The notes under the pieces are model-generated. The model was given only the letters and a program-made list of their open reading frames with translations, was not told the origin of the DNA and did no database searches. A stretch of 63,465 nucleotides of DNA from Paenibacillus gallinarum (lineage in GTDB: Bacteria; Bacillota; Bacilli; Paenibacillales; Paenibacillaceae): NCBI RefSeq assembly GCF_014836635.1, contig NZ_JACSQL010000017.1:1-63465 (forward strand), read 5' to 3'. A program made the position numbers and the translations under genes. Below are positions 7,848-15,005 of this stretch, one piece after another. Position 1 is the first letter of the stretch. Each line of letters opens with the position of its first letter.

Positions 7848-8618
7848 ATGAAAAGTAACGAAATTTTTCTACACCCTTCTGAAAGATTAGATGATCTTCT
7901 TACGCATGATCTACAGATCATTCAGAGCGATGAGGTTTTTAGTTTTTCCATGGATGCAGTCCTCTTAGCAAGGTTTGCAGGGATGCCGAAAAGAGGGAAG
8001 ATTCTAGATATATGCACAGGTAACGGAGTTATTCCTATTCTGTTAACCACTCGAACAAAAGCTTCTATTGATGCAGTCGAGATTCAGCCCAGATTAGCAG
8101 AAATGGCAAGACGAAGTGTGCAATTAAATGAGCTGGATGAGCAGATCAAAATTTACGAGGGGGATGTGCGGAATTTTGCTGAACAGATTGGTTATGGGAA
8201 GTATGATGCAATCACAGTGAATCCACCTTATATGCCTCTAAATGGAAGTGACATCAAGCTGAGTATACATCAAGCTACAGCGAGACATGAATTAAACGGA
8301 ACGCTGGAAGATATTATAAAGGCTTGCATGCACCTTGTGCGTACAGGCGGCAAAGTCTCTATGGTTCATAAACCACAGCGTATCGGAGAGATCATTACGC
8401 TTATGCGGAAATACCGATTAGAACCTAAACGTATTCGTATGGTTCACCCTAGGATTGATAAAGAGGCAAACATGGTGCTAATTGAAGCTTTACGTGATGG
8501 AAAACCGGATGTAAGAATGCTCCCGCCTCTAATTGTCTATAACGAAGAGGGACAATACTGTGAGGAGATTATGAACATCTATTATGGTGAGCACAATCTA
8601 GAGGAGGAGAATAAATGA
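7848..8618 (+). CDS. yabB: class I SAM-dependent methyltransferase, TrmN6/YabB type
   Basis: The 256-residue enzyme has the SAM-binding loop DICTGNGVIPILL (motif I, about 47-59) and the adenine-N6 signature NPPYMP (about 124-129). This class methylates adenine N6 in nucleic acids; E. coli TrmN6 acts on A37 of tRNA1-Val. The exact target here is inferred from family and synteny with B. subtilis yabB. The 3' end overlaps rsmI by 4 nt (ATGA), so the two are translationally coupled. yazA, which lies between them in B. subtilis, is absent. Confidence 0.9.
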   Translation: MKSNEIFLHPSERLDDLLTHDLQIIQSDEVFSFSMDAVLLARFAGMPKRGKILDICTGNGVIPILLTTRTKASIDAVEIQPRLAEMARRSVQLNELDEQIKIYEGDVRNFAEQIGYGKYDAITVNPPYMPLNGSDIKLSIHQATARHELNGTLEDIIKACMHLVRTGGKVSMVHKPQRIGEIITLMRKYRLEPKRIRMVHPRIDKEANMVLIEALRDGKPDVRMLPPLIVYNEEGQYCEEIMNIYYGEHNLEEENK

Positions 8619-9502
8619 AATTTCAGGTACAAAAAAGTTTTGATAGTCAGATACAGACAGGAACACTCTATTTAGTTGCTACACCCATAGGTAATTTAAA
8701 TGATATGACTTATCGTGCGGTTCAAACATTGAAAGATTGCGACATTATTGCTGCAGAGGACACAAGGATGACAAGAAAATTACTTAGTCATTTTGAGATT
8801 AGTCCCGAGCTTTTATTTAGTTATCATGAACATAATAAGGCTGCAAGTGGTCCTGAGCTGATACGTTATATAATAGAAGGAAAAAATTTGGCCCTCGTTA
8901 GTGATGCAGGAATGCCCGCTATTTCAGACCCTGGTTCTGACCTAGTTGCGCTGGCAATTGAAGCAGATATTCCGGTCGTTACTGTACCGGGTGCTAATGC
9001 AGCTTTATCTGCTCTCATTGCATCAGGTTTACCTACAGAAAGATTTACGTTCATTGGCTTCTTACCGCGAGATAAAAAGGATATGCAAAAGGTTCTAGAA
9101 GCGGTAGGTTACTCCCAAGGAACGTTAATCTTCTATGAATCTCCGCACCGTGTACTGAAAACATTAACAATAATACTTGAGAGTTATGGCAATCGAAATG
9201 TGGTTCTAGCTAGAGAGTTGACAAAACGACATGAGGAATATGTAAGAGGAAGCGTACAGGATTGTATCGATTGGCTTGAGGAGAATCCACCGATTGGAGA
9301 GTACTGTGTCATTGTGGAAGGAATGAGTGCCGAGGAAGAACATACGCTACAGAATGAATGGTGGCAAAACCTAGAGTTAGGTCAGCATGTAGAGCATTAT
9401 GAAAACGAAGGATTATCCCGAAAGGATGCAATGAAAAAAACAGCGTCTGATCGTGGATTATCAAAAAGAGATATCTACAATGCCTTATTAAAAGAAGAAT
9501 AA
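8615..9502 (+). CDS. rsmI: 16S rRNA (cytidine1402-2'-O)-methyltransferase RsmI
   Basis: Methylates the 2'-OH of C1402 in the 16S decoding centre. The 295-residue protein belongs to the tetrapyrrole-methylase fold: TLYLVATPIGNLNDMTYRA, AAEDTRMTRKLL, LVSDAGMPAISDPG and VPGANAALSALIASGLP are all intact. The C-terminal helix-turn region (LSRKDAMKKTASDRGLSKRDIYNALL) is the usual accessory domain. GAGGAGG precedes ATG 8615. Confidence 0.96.
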   Translation: MKFQVQKSFDSQIQTGTLYLVATPIGNLNDMTYRAVQTLKDCDIIAAEDTRMTRKLLSHFEISPELLFSYHEHNKAASGPELIRYIIEGKNLALVSDAGMPAISDPGSDLVALAIEADIPVVTVPGANAALSALIASGLPTERFTFIGFLPRDKKDMQKVLEAVGYSQGTLIFYESPHRVLKTLTIILESYGNRNVVLARELTKRHEEYVRGSVQDCIDWLEENPPIGEYCVIVEGMSAEEEHTLQNEWWQNLELGQHVEHYENEGLSRKDAMKKTASDRGLSKRDIYNALLKEE

Positions 9503-9518
9503 ATGGACTGCCAGAGAT

Positions 9519-9562
9519 CAAAAAATGCCTTCACCGGTTACATAGTAACCGAGGAAGGCATT
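9519..9562 (-). terminator. terminator for abrB (on - strand), between convergent rsmI and abrB
   Basis: AATGCCTTC / GAAGGCATT outer arms and GGTTAC / GTAACC inner arms. The T-run is on the - strand side (AAAAAA on +). It may also stop rsmI transcripts. The 140 bp up to abrB hold a small GGTTA / TAACC hairpin and otherwise AT-rich sequence. Confidence 0.75.
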
Positions 9563-9701
9563 AAGGATTATAAAAAGGTTAGAGATAACCGTAGTTAAGA
9601 CTAAAATCAAAAAAAGAAAAGCACTATATATAAAATAGAGAAATCTATAATTTAATTTAAAATGATAGCTTTTCTATAGCATCTTTTATAACCAATATTC
9701 C

Positions 9702-9956
9702 TTAATTTGTCACAGGTGCAGGGATTTCAGAAATACATTCGTGACATACAATTTTTCCTTTGAAGTAGGTTACGTTCTCTGCATTACCACAGAAGATACA
9801 AGCAGGCTCATATTTTTTGAGCATGATGCGCTCTCCGTCAACATAAATTTCCAGAGCATCTTTTTCTCCGATGCCTAGTGTACGACGCAGCTCGATAGGG
9901 ATAACCACCCGTCCTAGTTCATCAACTTTTCTTACAATACCTGTAGATTTCATCAT
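9702..9956 (-). CDS. abrB: transition-state regulator AbrB, form with Cys-rich C-terminus
   Basis: Global repressor of post-exponential and sporulation genes in growing cells. The 84-residue protein has the canonical SpoVT/AbrB DNA-binding N-terminus (MKSTGIVRKVDELGRVVIPIELRRTLGI). Its C-terminal half differs from B. subtilis AbrB: Cys53-x2-Cys56 and Cys71-x2-Cys74 form a likely zinc ribbon in place of the usual multimerisation tail. The start is ATG 9956 (or ATG 9953), about 10 nt after GAGAGGAG; the 34-codon upstream extension is leader sequence. The promoter lies about 190 bp upstream and is rich in Spo0A boxes. It sits between rsmI and the yabD region, as in B. subtilis. Confidence 0.95.
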   Translation of the reverse strand: MMKSTGIVRKVDELGRVVIPIELRRTLGIGEKDALEIYVDGERIMLKKYEPACIFCGNAENVTYFKGKIVCHECISEIPAPVTN

Positions 9957-10141
9957 AAATTTGTTGCTCCTCTCGCCATCACTTATAATTGCATTATTCG
10001 ACATTATTTTATCTTTTATGCTAATCATCATACCAACCATTCCCAAATCAGTCAACATTAAAAATGACTTATTAGATTAATATTTAATGAGCTTCTATTA
10101 AAAGGACTGGTTTATCTATGATTTTCACTGTCGCTTTTATT

Positions 10142-10243
10142 ATTATAACGCTTGTCGATTTGGAAATCAAAACTATAGCCTGATTCGACACAAAATGTCG
10201 TAAAATGTCGAAAAAAATAATAAATAGTTGACTAAAAGTCGAA
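10142..10243 (-). promoter_or_regulatory. abrB promoter with cluster of Spo0A (0A) boxes
   Basis: On the - strand TTGATT (10170-10165), 17 bp and TATAAT (10147-10142) form a sigma-A promoter with a start near 10135 and a leader of about 180 nt. A 7-of-8 0A box TTGTCGAT (10152-10159) lies in the spacer. Further boxes lie upstream: TTCGACA (10184-10190, - strand TGTCGAA), TGTCGTA (10196-10202), TGTCGAA (10206-10212) and AGTCGAA (10237-10243). In B. subtilis Spo0A-P represses abrB directly, and this arrangement fits. The rest of the 350-bp gap to the HD gene is AT-rich; TTGACT at 10228-10233 could serve that gene, but I see no good -10. Confidence 0.7.
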
Positions 10244-10305
10244 ATTGTTGTAAGGATTGCGCGCAATTGAATTTTAATTCATTATCTTGAGGAGGATTGA
10301 GACAT

Positions 10306-11586
10306 ATGCAACTAAAACTAACTGAAGAAAAGGTTTTTAAAGATCCAGTTCATAATTATGTGCATGTTAAAGATCCGATTATCTGGCAGCTAATCAATAC
10401 CCCAGAATTTCAACGTCTTCGTCGAATTAGACAGCTAGGAACTTCCTATCTGACTTTTCATGGAGCTGAACATAGCCGTTTCTCCCATTCGCTCGGTGTT
10501 TATGAAATCACGAGAAAAATTATTTCGCAATTTGAGCGAAGTGGTTATACCGACTGGCCGACAGAAGAGAAACTTGTCGCACTTTGTGCGGCTTTGTTGC
10601 ATGATGTGGGTCATGGGCCTTTTTCACATTCTATAGAAGAAGCATTTGATATGAACCATGAAGAGTGGACATGTAAGATTATTATGGGAGATACGGAGAT
10701 CGGGGCAATTCTAAGAACGGTTGCACCTGATTTTCCAGAGAAGATAGCTTCTGTCATTGAAAAGACCTACGATAAACCGATTGTAGTAAATCTTGTGTCG
10801 AGTCCACTGGATGCGGATCGTATGGATTATTTATTACGAGATGCTTATTACACGGGGGTAAACTATGGCACGATTGACCTCGATCGAATCTTAAGAATGT
10901 TGCGTCCGTATCATGGCAGGGTTGTCGTAAAGGATTCAGGAATGCATGCCGTAGAAGATTATCTAATGGCTCGTTATCAAATGTATTGGCAAGTATATTT
11001 TCATCCTGTAACCCGCAGTTCAGAAATTATTCTTCGTCAAATCTTTAGAAGAGCAAAGGAGCTTGTTCAAAGCGAATATTCATTCGGTTTTATGTTACCC
11101 TCACTCCTTTCCCTCATTAAAGGGAATATTACGGTACAAGAATATCTTCGTATTGATGAGTCCATCATACAAACTGCATTTAATCAGTGGACTGAAGAAA
11201 AGGATGAATTGCTACGGGAATTATGTACCCGATTTTTAGATCGAAAACTGTATAAATATGTAGAAGTAGATCTTATGTCAGCTGATGAAATCACGGAAAT
11301 GACAAATGCTTTTCGAGAAGCGGGCCTTAATCCAGAGTACGACCTGGAAATTGATTTTCCATCTGATCTGCCGTATGATGTGTTTCGTCCGGACGATGAG
11401 GATAGCCAAAAACAAATCATCATTATCGATAAACAGGAACGACTACGCGATATCTCAGAAGTATCTGAAATCGTTCGGTCCATCAGTGGAATTCAGCGTG
11501 GCAAGTATCATTTATATTTTCCACAAGAAAAAGTGAGGACAGTTCTTGGACAACTTCCCCCTCAAATCGCAAAAATATTTTCATAA
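10306..11586 (+). CDS. HD-domain phosphohydrolase (YwfO-like)
   Basis: A 426-residue protein of the SAMHD1/dGTPase-like HD superfamily. Visible metal ligands are H (GAEHSRFSHSLGVY), HD (LLHDVGHGPFSHS) and the later D in SSPLDADRMDYLLRDAYYTG. The N-terminus FKDPVHNYVHVKDPIIWQLINTPEFQRLRRIRQLG is typical of YwfO-type proteins. The likely activity is nucleotide triphosphohydrolysis, but the substrate cannot be read from sequence. ATG 10306 was chosen because GAGGAGG (10289-10295) lies 10 nt away; TTG 10297 is too close. In B. subtilis metS occupies this position. Confidence 0.9.
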   Translation: MQLKLTEEKVFKDPVHNYVHVKDPIIWQLINTPEFQRLRRIRQLGTSYLTFHGAEHSRFSHSLGVYEITRKIISQFERSGYTDWPTEEKLVALCAALLHDVGHGPFSHSIEEAFDMNHEEWTCKIIMGDTEIGAILRTVAPDFPEKIASVIEKTYDKPIVVNLVSSPLDADRMDYLLRDAYYTGVNYGTIDLDRILRMLRPYHGRVVVKDSGMHAVEDYLMARYQMYWQVYFHPVTRSSEIILRQIFRRAKELVQSEYSFGFMLPSLLSLIKGNITVQEYLRIDESIIQTAFNQWTEEKDELLRELCTRFLDRKLYKYVEVDLMSADEITEMTNAFREAGLNPEYDLEIDFPSDLPYDVFRPDDEDSQKQIIIIDKQERLRDISEVSEIVRSISGIQRGKYHLYFPQEKVRTVLGQLPPQIAKIFS

Positions 11587-11645
11587 GCATGTAATGTTTT
11601 TTAGAATAGATCCTTTTATTTATAGCAAGAGAGGAGCACAAAACG

Positions 11646-12410
11646 ATGTTATTTGACACACATACGCATTTAGATGCAGCAGAATTTGACAACGATCGAG
11701 AAGAAGTGATCCAGCGTGCTCTCGATGCGGGAGTAACTCGAATGGTAAATATAGGTTTTAACCGCGAAACGATACCGACAACCATGGAACTTGTCGAAAA
11801 GTACGATTTCATCTATGGAGCTGTTGGCTGGCATCCGGTAGATGCCATTACGATGAAGGATGGAGACCTGGAGTGGATCGCTTCTTTGTGTGAGCATGAG
11901 AAAGTGGTAGCAATCGGGGAGATTGGACTCGACTACCACTGGGATACTTCTCCAAAAGAAATTCAGCACACGGTTTTACGTCGTCAAATTGGACTTGCTA
12001 GAGAAATCGGTATGCCGATTGTTATCCATAATCGAGACGCTCATGAGGATATAGTTAAAATCCTGCGCGAAGAAAAAGCACATGAAGTCGGCGGGATCAT
12101 GCACTCTTTTTCAGGAAGCTGGGAAACGGCACAAATGTGTCTTGATATGGGATTCCATCTTTCGTTTGGGGGCCCTATTACTTTTAAGAATGCGAAACAG
12201 CCGAAAGAGGTACTTGCCAAGGTACCTATGGATCGATTGTTGATTGAGACGGACTCTCCATACCTGACACCACATCCATATCGCGGAAAGCGAAATGAAA
12301 CGGCACACGTGGCGCTCGTAGCAGAAGCTGCAGCAGCTTTAAAAGGGGTATCTGTAGAGGAAATCGCGCAGATTACGACTCGAAATGCACTGGAACTATT
12401 TGGGATATAG
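11646..12410 (+). CDS. tatD: TatD family metal-dependent DNase (YabD)
   Basis: A 254-residue TIM-barrel hydrolase. Metal ligands are visible in FDTHTHLD (residues 3-10), GEIGLDYH, PIVIHNRDAHED, MHSFSG and ETDSPYLTPHPYRG. TatD enzymes act as 3'-5' exonucleases/DNases and as D-aminoacyl-tRNA deacylase-like quality-control enzymes in some bacteria; the role here is inferred. It starts at ATG 11646 after AAGAGAGGAG and is followed by a terminator-like hairpin. Confidence 0.95.
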   Translation: MLFDTHTHLDAAEFDNDREEVIQRALDAGVTRMVNIGFNRETIPTTMELVEKYDFIYGAVGWHPVDAITMKDGDLEWIASLCEHEKVVAIGEIGLDYHWDTSPKEIQHTVLRRQIGLAREIGMPIVIHNRDAHEDIVKILREEKAHEVGGIMHSFSGSWETAQMCLDMGFHLSFGGPITFKNAKQPKEVLAKVPMDRLLIETDSPYLTPHPYRGKRNETAHVALVAEAAAALKGVSVEEIAQITTRNALELFGI

Positions 12411-12429
12411 TTCATATTTGGAGCAAAAC

Positions 12430-12468
12430 AGATGAAATAGTGAGTAAACAAGAGCGATTCATCTTTTT
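12430..12468 (+). terminator. probable terminator after tatD
   Basis: AGATGAA / TTCATCT 7-bp stem with a 21-nt loop and five T. Confidence 0.6.
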
Positions 12469-12581
12469 GGAAGGATTTTCACGTGTTTATTACAAACTTT
12501 TAACCATTTATTTAGAAAAACGTAGTTGAATACGGCTTTACAACATGCATACAAACAGGATATCATCGTTTCAGTGAAATG

Positions 12582-12609
12582 TTGAAATATTCACTTCGTG
12601 TGTTATTCT
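12582..12609 (+). promoter_or_regulatory. candidate sigma-A promoter for the riboswitch-yabE transcript
   Basis: TTGAAA (12582-12587), 16 bp, TATTCT (12604-12609). The expected start near 12616 coincides with the 5' edge of the riboswitch. Confidence 0.45.
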
Positions 12610-12617
12610 CGCTGAAT

Positions 12618-12810
12618 CCTTCAAAAACAGAAGAACGGGGGAACCGATAAGGTGGTCTTGCAAGCTGTTAGCTTTATACTTTAGGCCATCATATTTGATT
12701 TCATTTTGAGTCTTGGGGTGAAGGAAAAGGCACTAGCCATGAGCTAATGACCTGATCCAGGGCGACTCTTGCGTCCCAATCCGACAGCTAACTCCGTAAG
12801 CGTATAAAGA
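12618..12810 (+). promoter_or_regulatory. ydaO/yuaA-type cyclic di-AMP riboswitch
   Basis: The leader carries the signature blocks of this class in order: AACGGGGGAACC (12634-12645), TTGGGGTGAAGG (12713-12724), AGGGCGACTC (12758-12767), and ATCCGACAGCTAACTCCGTA (12779-12798) ending in AGCG. It lies upstream of a yabE-like cell-wall gene, a classic location. A terminator hairpin follows at 12861. Ligand binding normally turns such genes off by favouring termination. Boundaries are approximate. Confidence 0.92.
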
Positions 12811-12860
12811 GGCAAACTCGTGTATGATGTTTCCGGTTATTTTTATGAACTTATCCGGAA

Positions 12861-12903
12861 GCCATTAGAGAGCTCCTCAAAAACTCTCTACTGGCTTTTT
12901 GTT
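12861..12903 (+). terminator. expression-platform terminator of the c-di-AMP riboswitch
   Basis: GCCATTAGAGAG (12861-12872) pairs with CTCTCTACTGGC (12884-12895), followed by TTTTTGTTTT. The preceding TTTCCGG (12830-12836) and CCGGAA (12855-12860) can pair and may belong to the switching region. Confidence 0.88.
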
Positions 12904-12959
12904 TTAGGAGAATAAAAGTTACAACCTCGTCATACTGTTGGTTAACAGGAGGAAACATC

Positions 12960-12998
12960 ATGCCGCGAAGAGTGGCACATGGTGCAGAAGCAGAGTGA
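12960..12998 (+). CDS. possible 12-residue leader peptide upstream of yabE
   Basis: ATG 12960 follows a perfect AGGAGG (12947-12952) at 7 nt spacing and reads MPRRVAHGAEAE before TGA. It sits between the riboswitch terminator and yabE. A strong binding site on such a short frame may be a leader peptide, or chance. No regulatory peptide family is recognised. Coding is not proven. Confidence 0.35.
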   Translation: MPRRVAHGAEAE

Positions 12999-13086
12999 TC
13001 TGATTCTGTATACAAATGTTATAGTCGCGTCAAAATACTATCATGCATTACTCTTGACGGCGGGACTACGAAGGAGGACGGAGTAA

Positions 13087-14289
13087 GTGGGAAATTTCCA
13101 ACCAGAGGAGACCCATGAGTCACCATCATCCAGCAAGTCTTACGCGTTGCGATGGAAGCATGAGAATCTGCGTCAAATGATACTAGTCGCAATCTTCTCA
13201 ATCGCACTGTTAGTTATGGTCTCTCTTATTGTTTACAGTCAGGGAGGCAAAGAAATTTCACTAGTCGTGGATGGCAAGGTCCAAACGCTGGAAACTCGTG
13301 AGGGTATGCTTAATGAAGTGCTGGATGAGCATGCAATCACAGTAAGCCCCCATGATGAGATTTCGATGCCGCTGAATGGAGCAATCGAAGATGGAGATCA
13401 AGTTACCATTAAACGAGCTGTTGCAGTGAACGTAACAGCGGATGGAAAAACGGAACAAATTTATACGACAAAGGATACAGTCCAAGAAGCGCTTGAAAAT
13501 GAGGGCGTGAAGGTATCAGAAGATGATAAAGTATATCCTTCTGTGGACACCGCGGTGAAAGCAGATCTTAATATTAAAATTGTCCGGGTAGCGAAACAAA
13601 CGGCAAAACAAGAAGTTGCGATTCCTTATAAAGTAATCAAAACTGCTGACCCTAGCTTGTACAAAGGGGATAACCGCGTAATACAAAATGGGCAAGAAGG
13701 TGTGATGGTTCAAACCATCGAGAAAGTGTTCCAGGACGGGGAGCTAGTATCCAAGAAAATGACGGATAAGACAGTTTCGAAGAATCGTGTTGATAAAGTC
13801 ATTGCTGTCGGAACCAAGAAAAAGCCAGAGCCTAAACCTGAACCTAAGCCCGAGACACTTGTGGCAGCAGCAAGTACATCAAGTACAAGTAACAAATCTT
13901 TATCGGATAAAGTGAAGAAGGTATCTTCCTCTTCTTCAAGCAGTGATACAATAACGAAAGACGGCGTTTCTTTCAAAGCGAAAAAAGTACTTAATAATGT
14001 GTCTATGACAGCTTATTCTTCGGAAGAAGAAGGCATAGGAACAAAAACAGCATCCGGTACTCGTGTACAGGAGGGTCGTACAATTGCTGTAGATCCAAAT
14101 GTGATTCCACTTGGATGGTGGGTATACATTGAAGGCGTTGGCTTCCGCCGTGCTGAAGATACGGGCGGTGCTATTAAGGGAAATAAAATAGACGTTTATT
14201 ATGACAGTCTGGATCAAGCCTTGACTTTTGGCCGTAAAAAGGGAAAAACCGTGTATGTTATCGGTCCTGTGAAGCCAGAATTGAACTAA
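13087..14289 (+). CDS. yabE: YabE-like cell-wall protein (DUF348, G5 and 3D domains)
   Basis: A 400-residue exported protein related to resuscitation-promoting/SpsB-type wall hydrolases. In order: a cytoplasmic N-terminus, one transmembrane anchor (about 33-54), two ubiquitin-like DUF348 repeats (about 58-155), a G5 domain (about 165-245), a Lys-Pro-Glu linker and Ser/Thr-rich stretch, and a C-terminal 3D domain (about 300-395) with its Asp residues in TIAVDPNVIPLG, RAEDTGGAIKG and KIDVYYDS. The 3D domain is a double-psi barrel of the MltA/lytic transglycosylase type. It starts at GTG 13087 after GGAGGACGGAG. The c-di-AMP riboswitch upstream ties it to osmotic and wall homeostasis. Confidence 0.93.
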   Translation: MGNFQPEETHESPSSSKSYALRWKHENLRQMILVAIFSIALLVMVSLIVYSQGGKEISLVVDGKVQTLETREGMLNEVLDEHAITVSPHDEISMPLNGAIEDGDQVTIKRAVAVNVTADGKTEQIYTTKDTVQEALENEGVKVSEDDKVYPSVDTAVKADLNIKIVRVAKQTAKQEVAIPYKVIKTADPSLYKGDNRVIQNGQEGVMVQTIEKVFQDGELVSKKMTDKTVSKNRVDKVIAVGTKKKPEPKPEPKPETLVAAASTSSTSNKSLSDKVKKVSSSSSSSDTITKDGVSFKAKKVLNNVSMTAYSSEEEGIGTKTASGTRVQEGRTIAVDPNVIPLGWWVYIEGVGFRRAEDTGGAIKGNKIDVYYDSLDQALTFGRKKGKTVYVIGPVKPELN

Positions 14290-14354
14290 AATATAATTTA
14301 CAATGCATCGCTAATGCTATAGTATTAACAACATGATTCGGTGATGCTATATAA

Positions 14355-14392
14355 GGTAAACGAAAGTTTAGACCACAGGTCTATCGTTTGCC
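14355..14392 (+). other. long hairpin between yabE and rnmV
   Basis: GGTAAACGA (14355-14363) pairs with TCGTTTGCC (14384-14392) with one wobble, and TAGACC pairs with GGTCTA inside. No T-run follows directly; a terminator lies 11 nt on. Confidence 0.6.
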
Positions 14393-14402
14393 TCTTACAT
14401 GC

Positions 14403-14432
14403 AGAAGAGGAAATTTTCCTCTTCTCTTTTTG
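14403..14432 (+). terminator. terminator between yabE and rnmV
   Basis: AGAAGAGGAAA / TTTCCTCTTCT near-perfect stem with CTTTTTGTTT behind it, only 24 nt before rnmV. It may set how much yabE transcript reads into rnmV. Confidence 0.8.
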
Positions 14433-14455
14433 TTTAGAAAGGAAGACAAGCGGTC

Positions 14456-15001
14456 ATGATTAAAGAAATTATTGTCGTTGAAGGCAGAGATGATACAGTA
14501 GCAATTAAACGGGCTGTAGATGCAGATACCATTGAAACGGGAGGCTCTGCTATTAATGCTCAAATTTTGAGAAAAATCGAACTTGCCCAGCAGAGAAGGG
14601 GTGTAATTGTACTTACAGATCCTGATCATGCAGGAGAACGTATTCGTAAAATAATAGCGAATAAAGTTCCCGGGGTAAGTCATGCTTTTATAAAAGAAAA
14701 AGATGCAACTCGTAAAGGCGATATTGGCGTTGAGAACGCTTCGCCAGAAGCGATTCGCGAGGCGTTATCCCGAGCTCATACGGCGTATGAGGCAGCTAAG
14801 CCGCTTATTGACTGGCAGGACTTAATCGAAGCAGGACTTATTGTGCACCCAGATGCTGCTTCTCGGCGTATGGAGCTTGGTAACATCTTGGGAATTGGTT
14901 ATTGTAATGGAAAACAGCTATATAAAAGATTGACGATGTTTCAGATTAGTCGTGAAGAGTTTGTAAATGCACTTGAGCAAATTGAACAAAAAGGATTGTG
15001 A
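14456..15001 (+). CDS. rnmV: ribonuclease M5
   Basis: Matures 5S rRNA in low-GC Gram-positives. The 181-residue protein has the Toprim core: IIVVEGRDDTVAIKRAVDAD with the catalytic Glu, VIVLTDPDHAGERIRK with the DxD-like acidic pair, and KGDIGVENASPEAI. Start ATG 14456 follows AAAGGAAG. It is coupled closely to rsmA, as in B. subtilis yabF-ksgA. The window itself begins with a 5S rRNA, its substrate. Confidence 0.95.
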   Translation: MIKEIIVVEGRDDTVAIKRAVDADTIETGGSAINAQILRKIELAQQRRGVIVLTDPDHAGERIRKIIANKVPGVSHAFIKEKDATRKGDIGVENASPEAIREALSRAHTAYEAAKPLIDWQDLIEAGLIVHPDAASRRMELGNILGIGYCNGKQLYKRLTMFQISREEFVNALEQIEQKGL

Positions 15002-15005
15002 GAAC

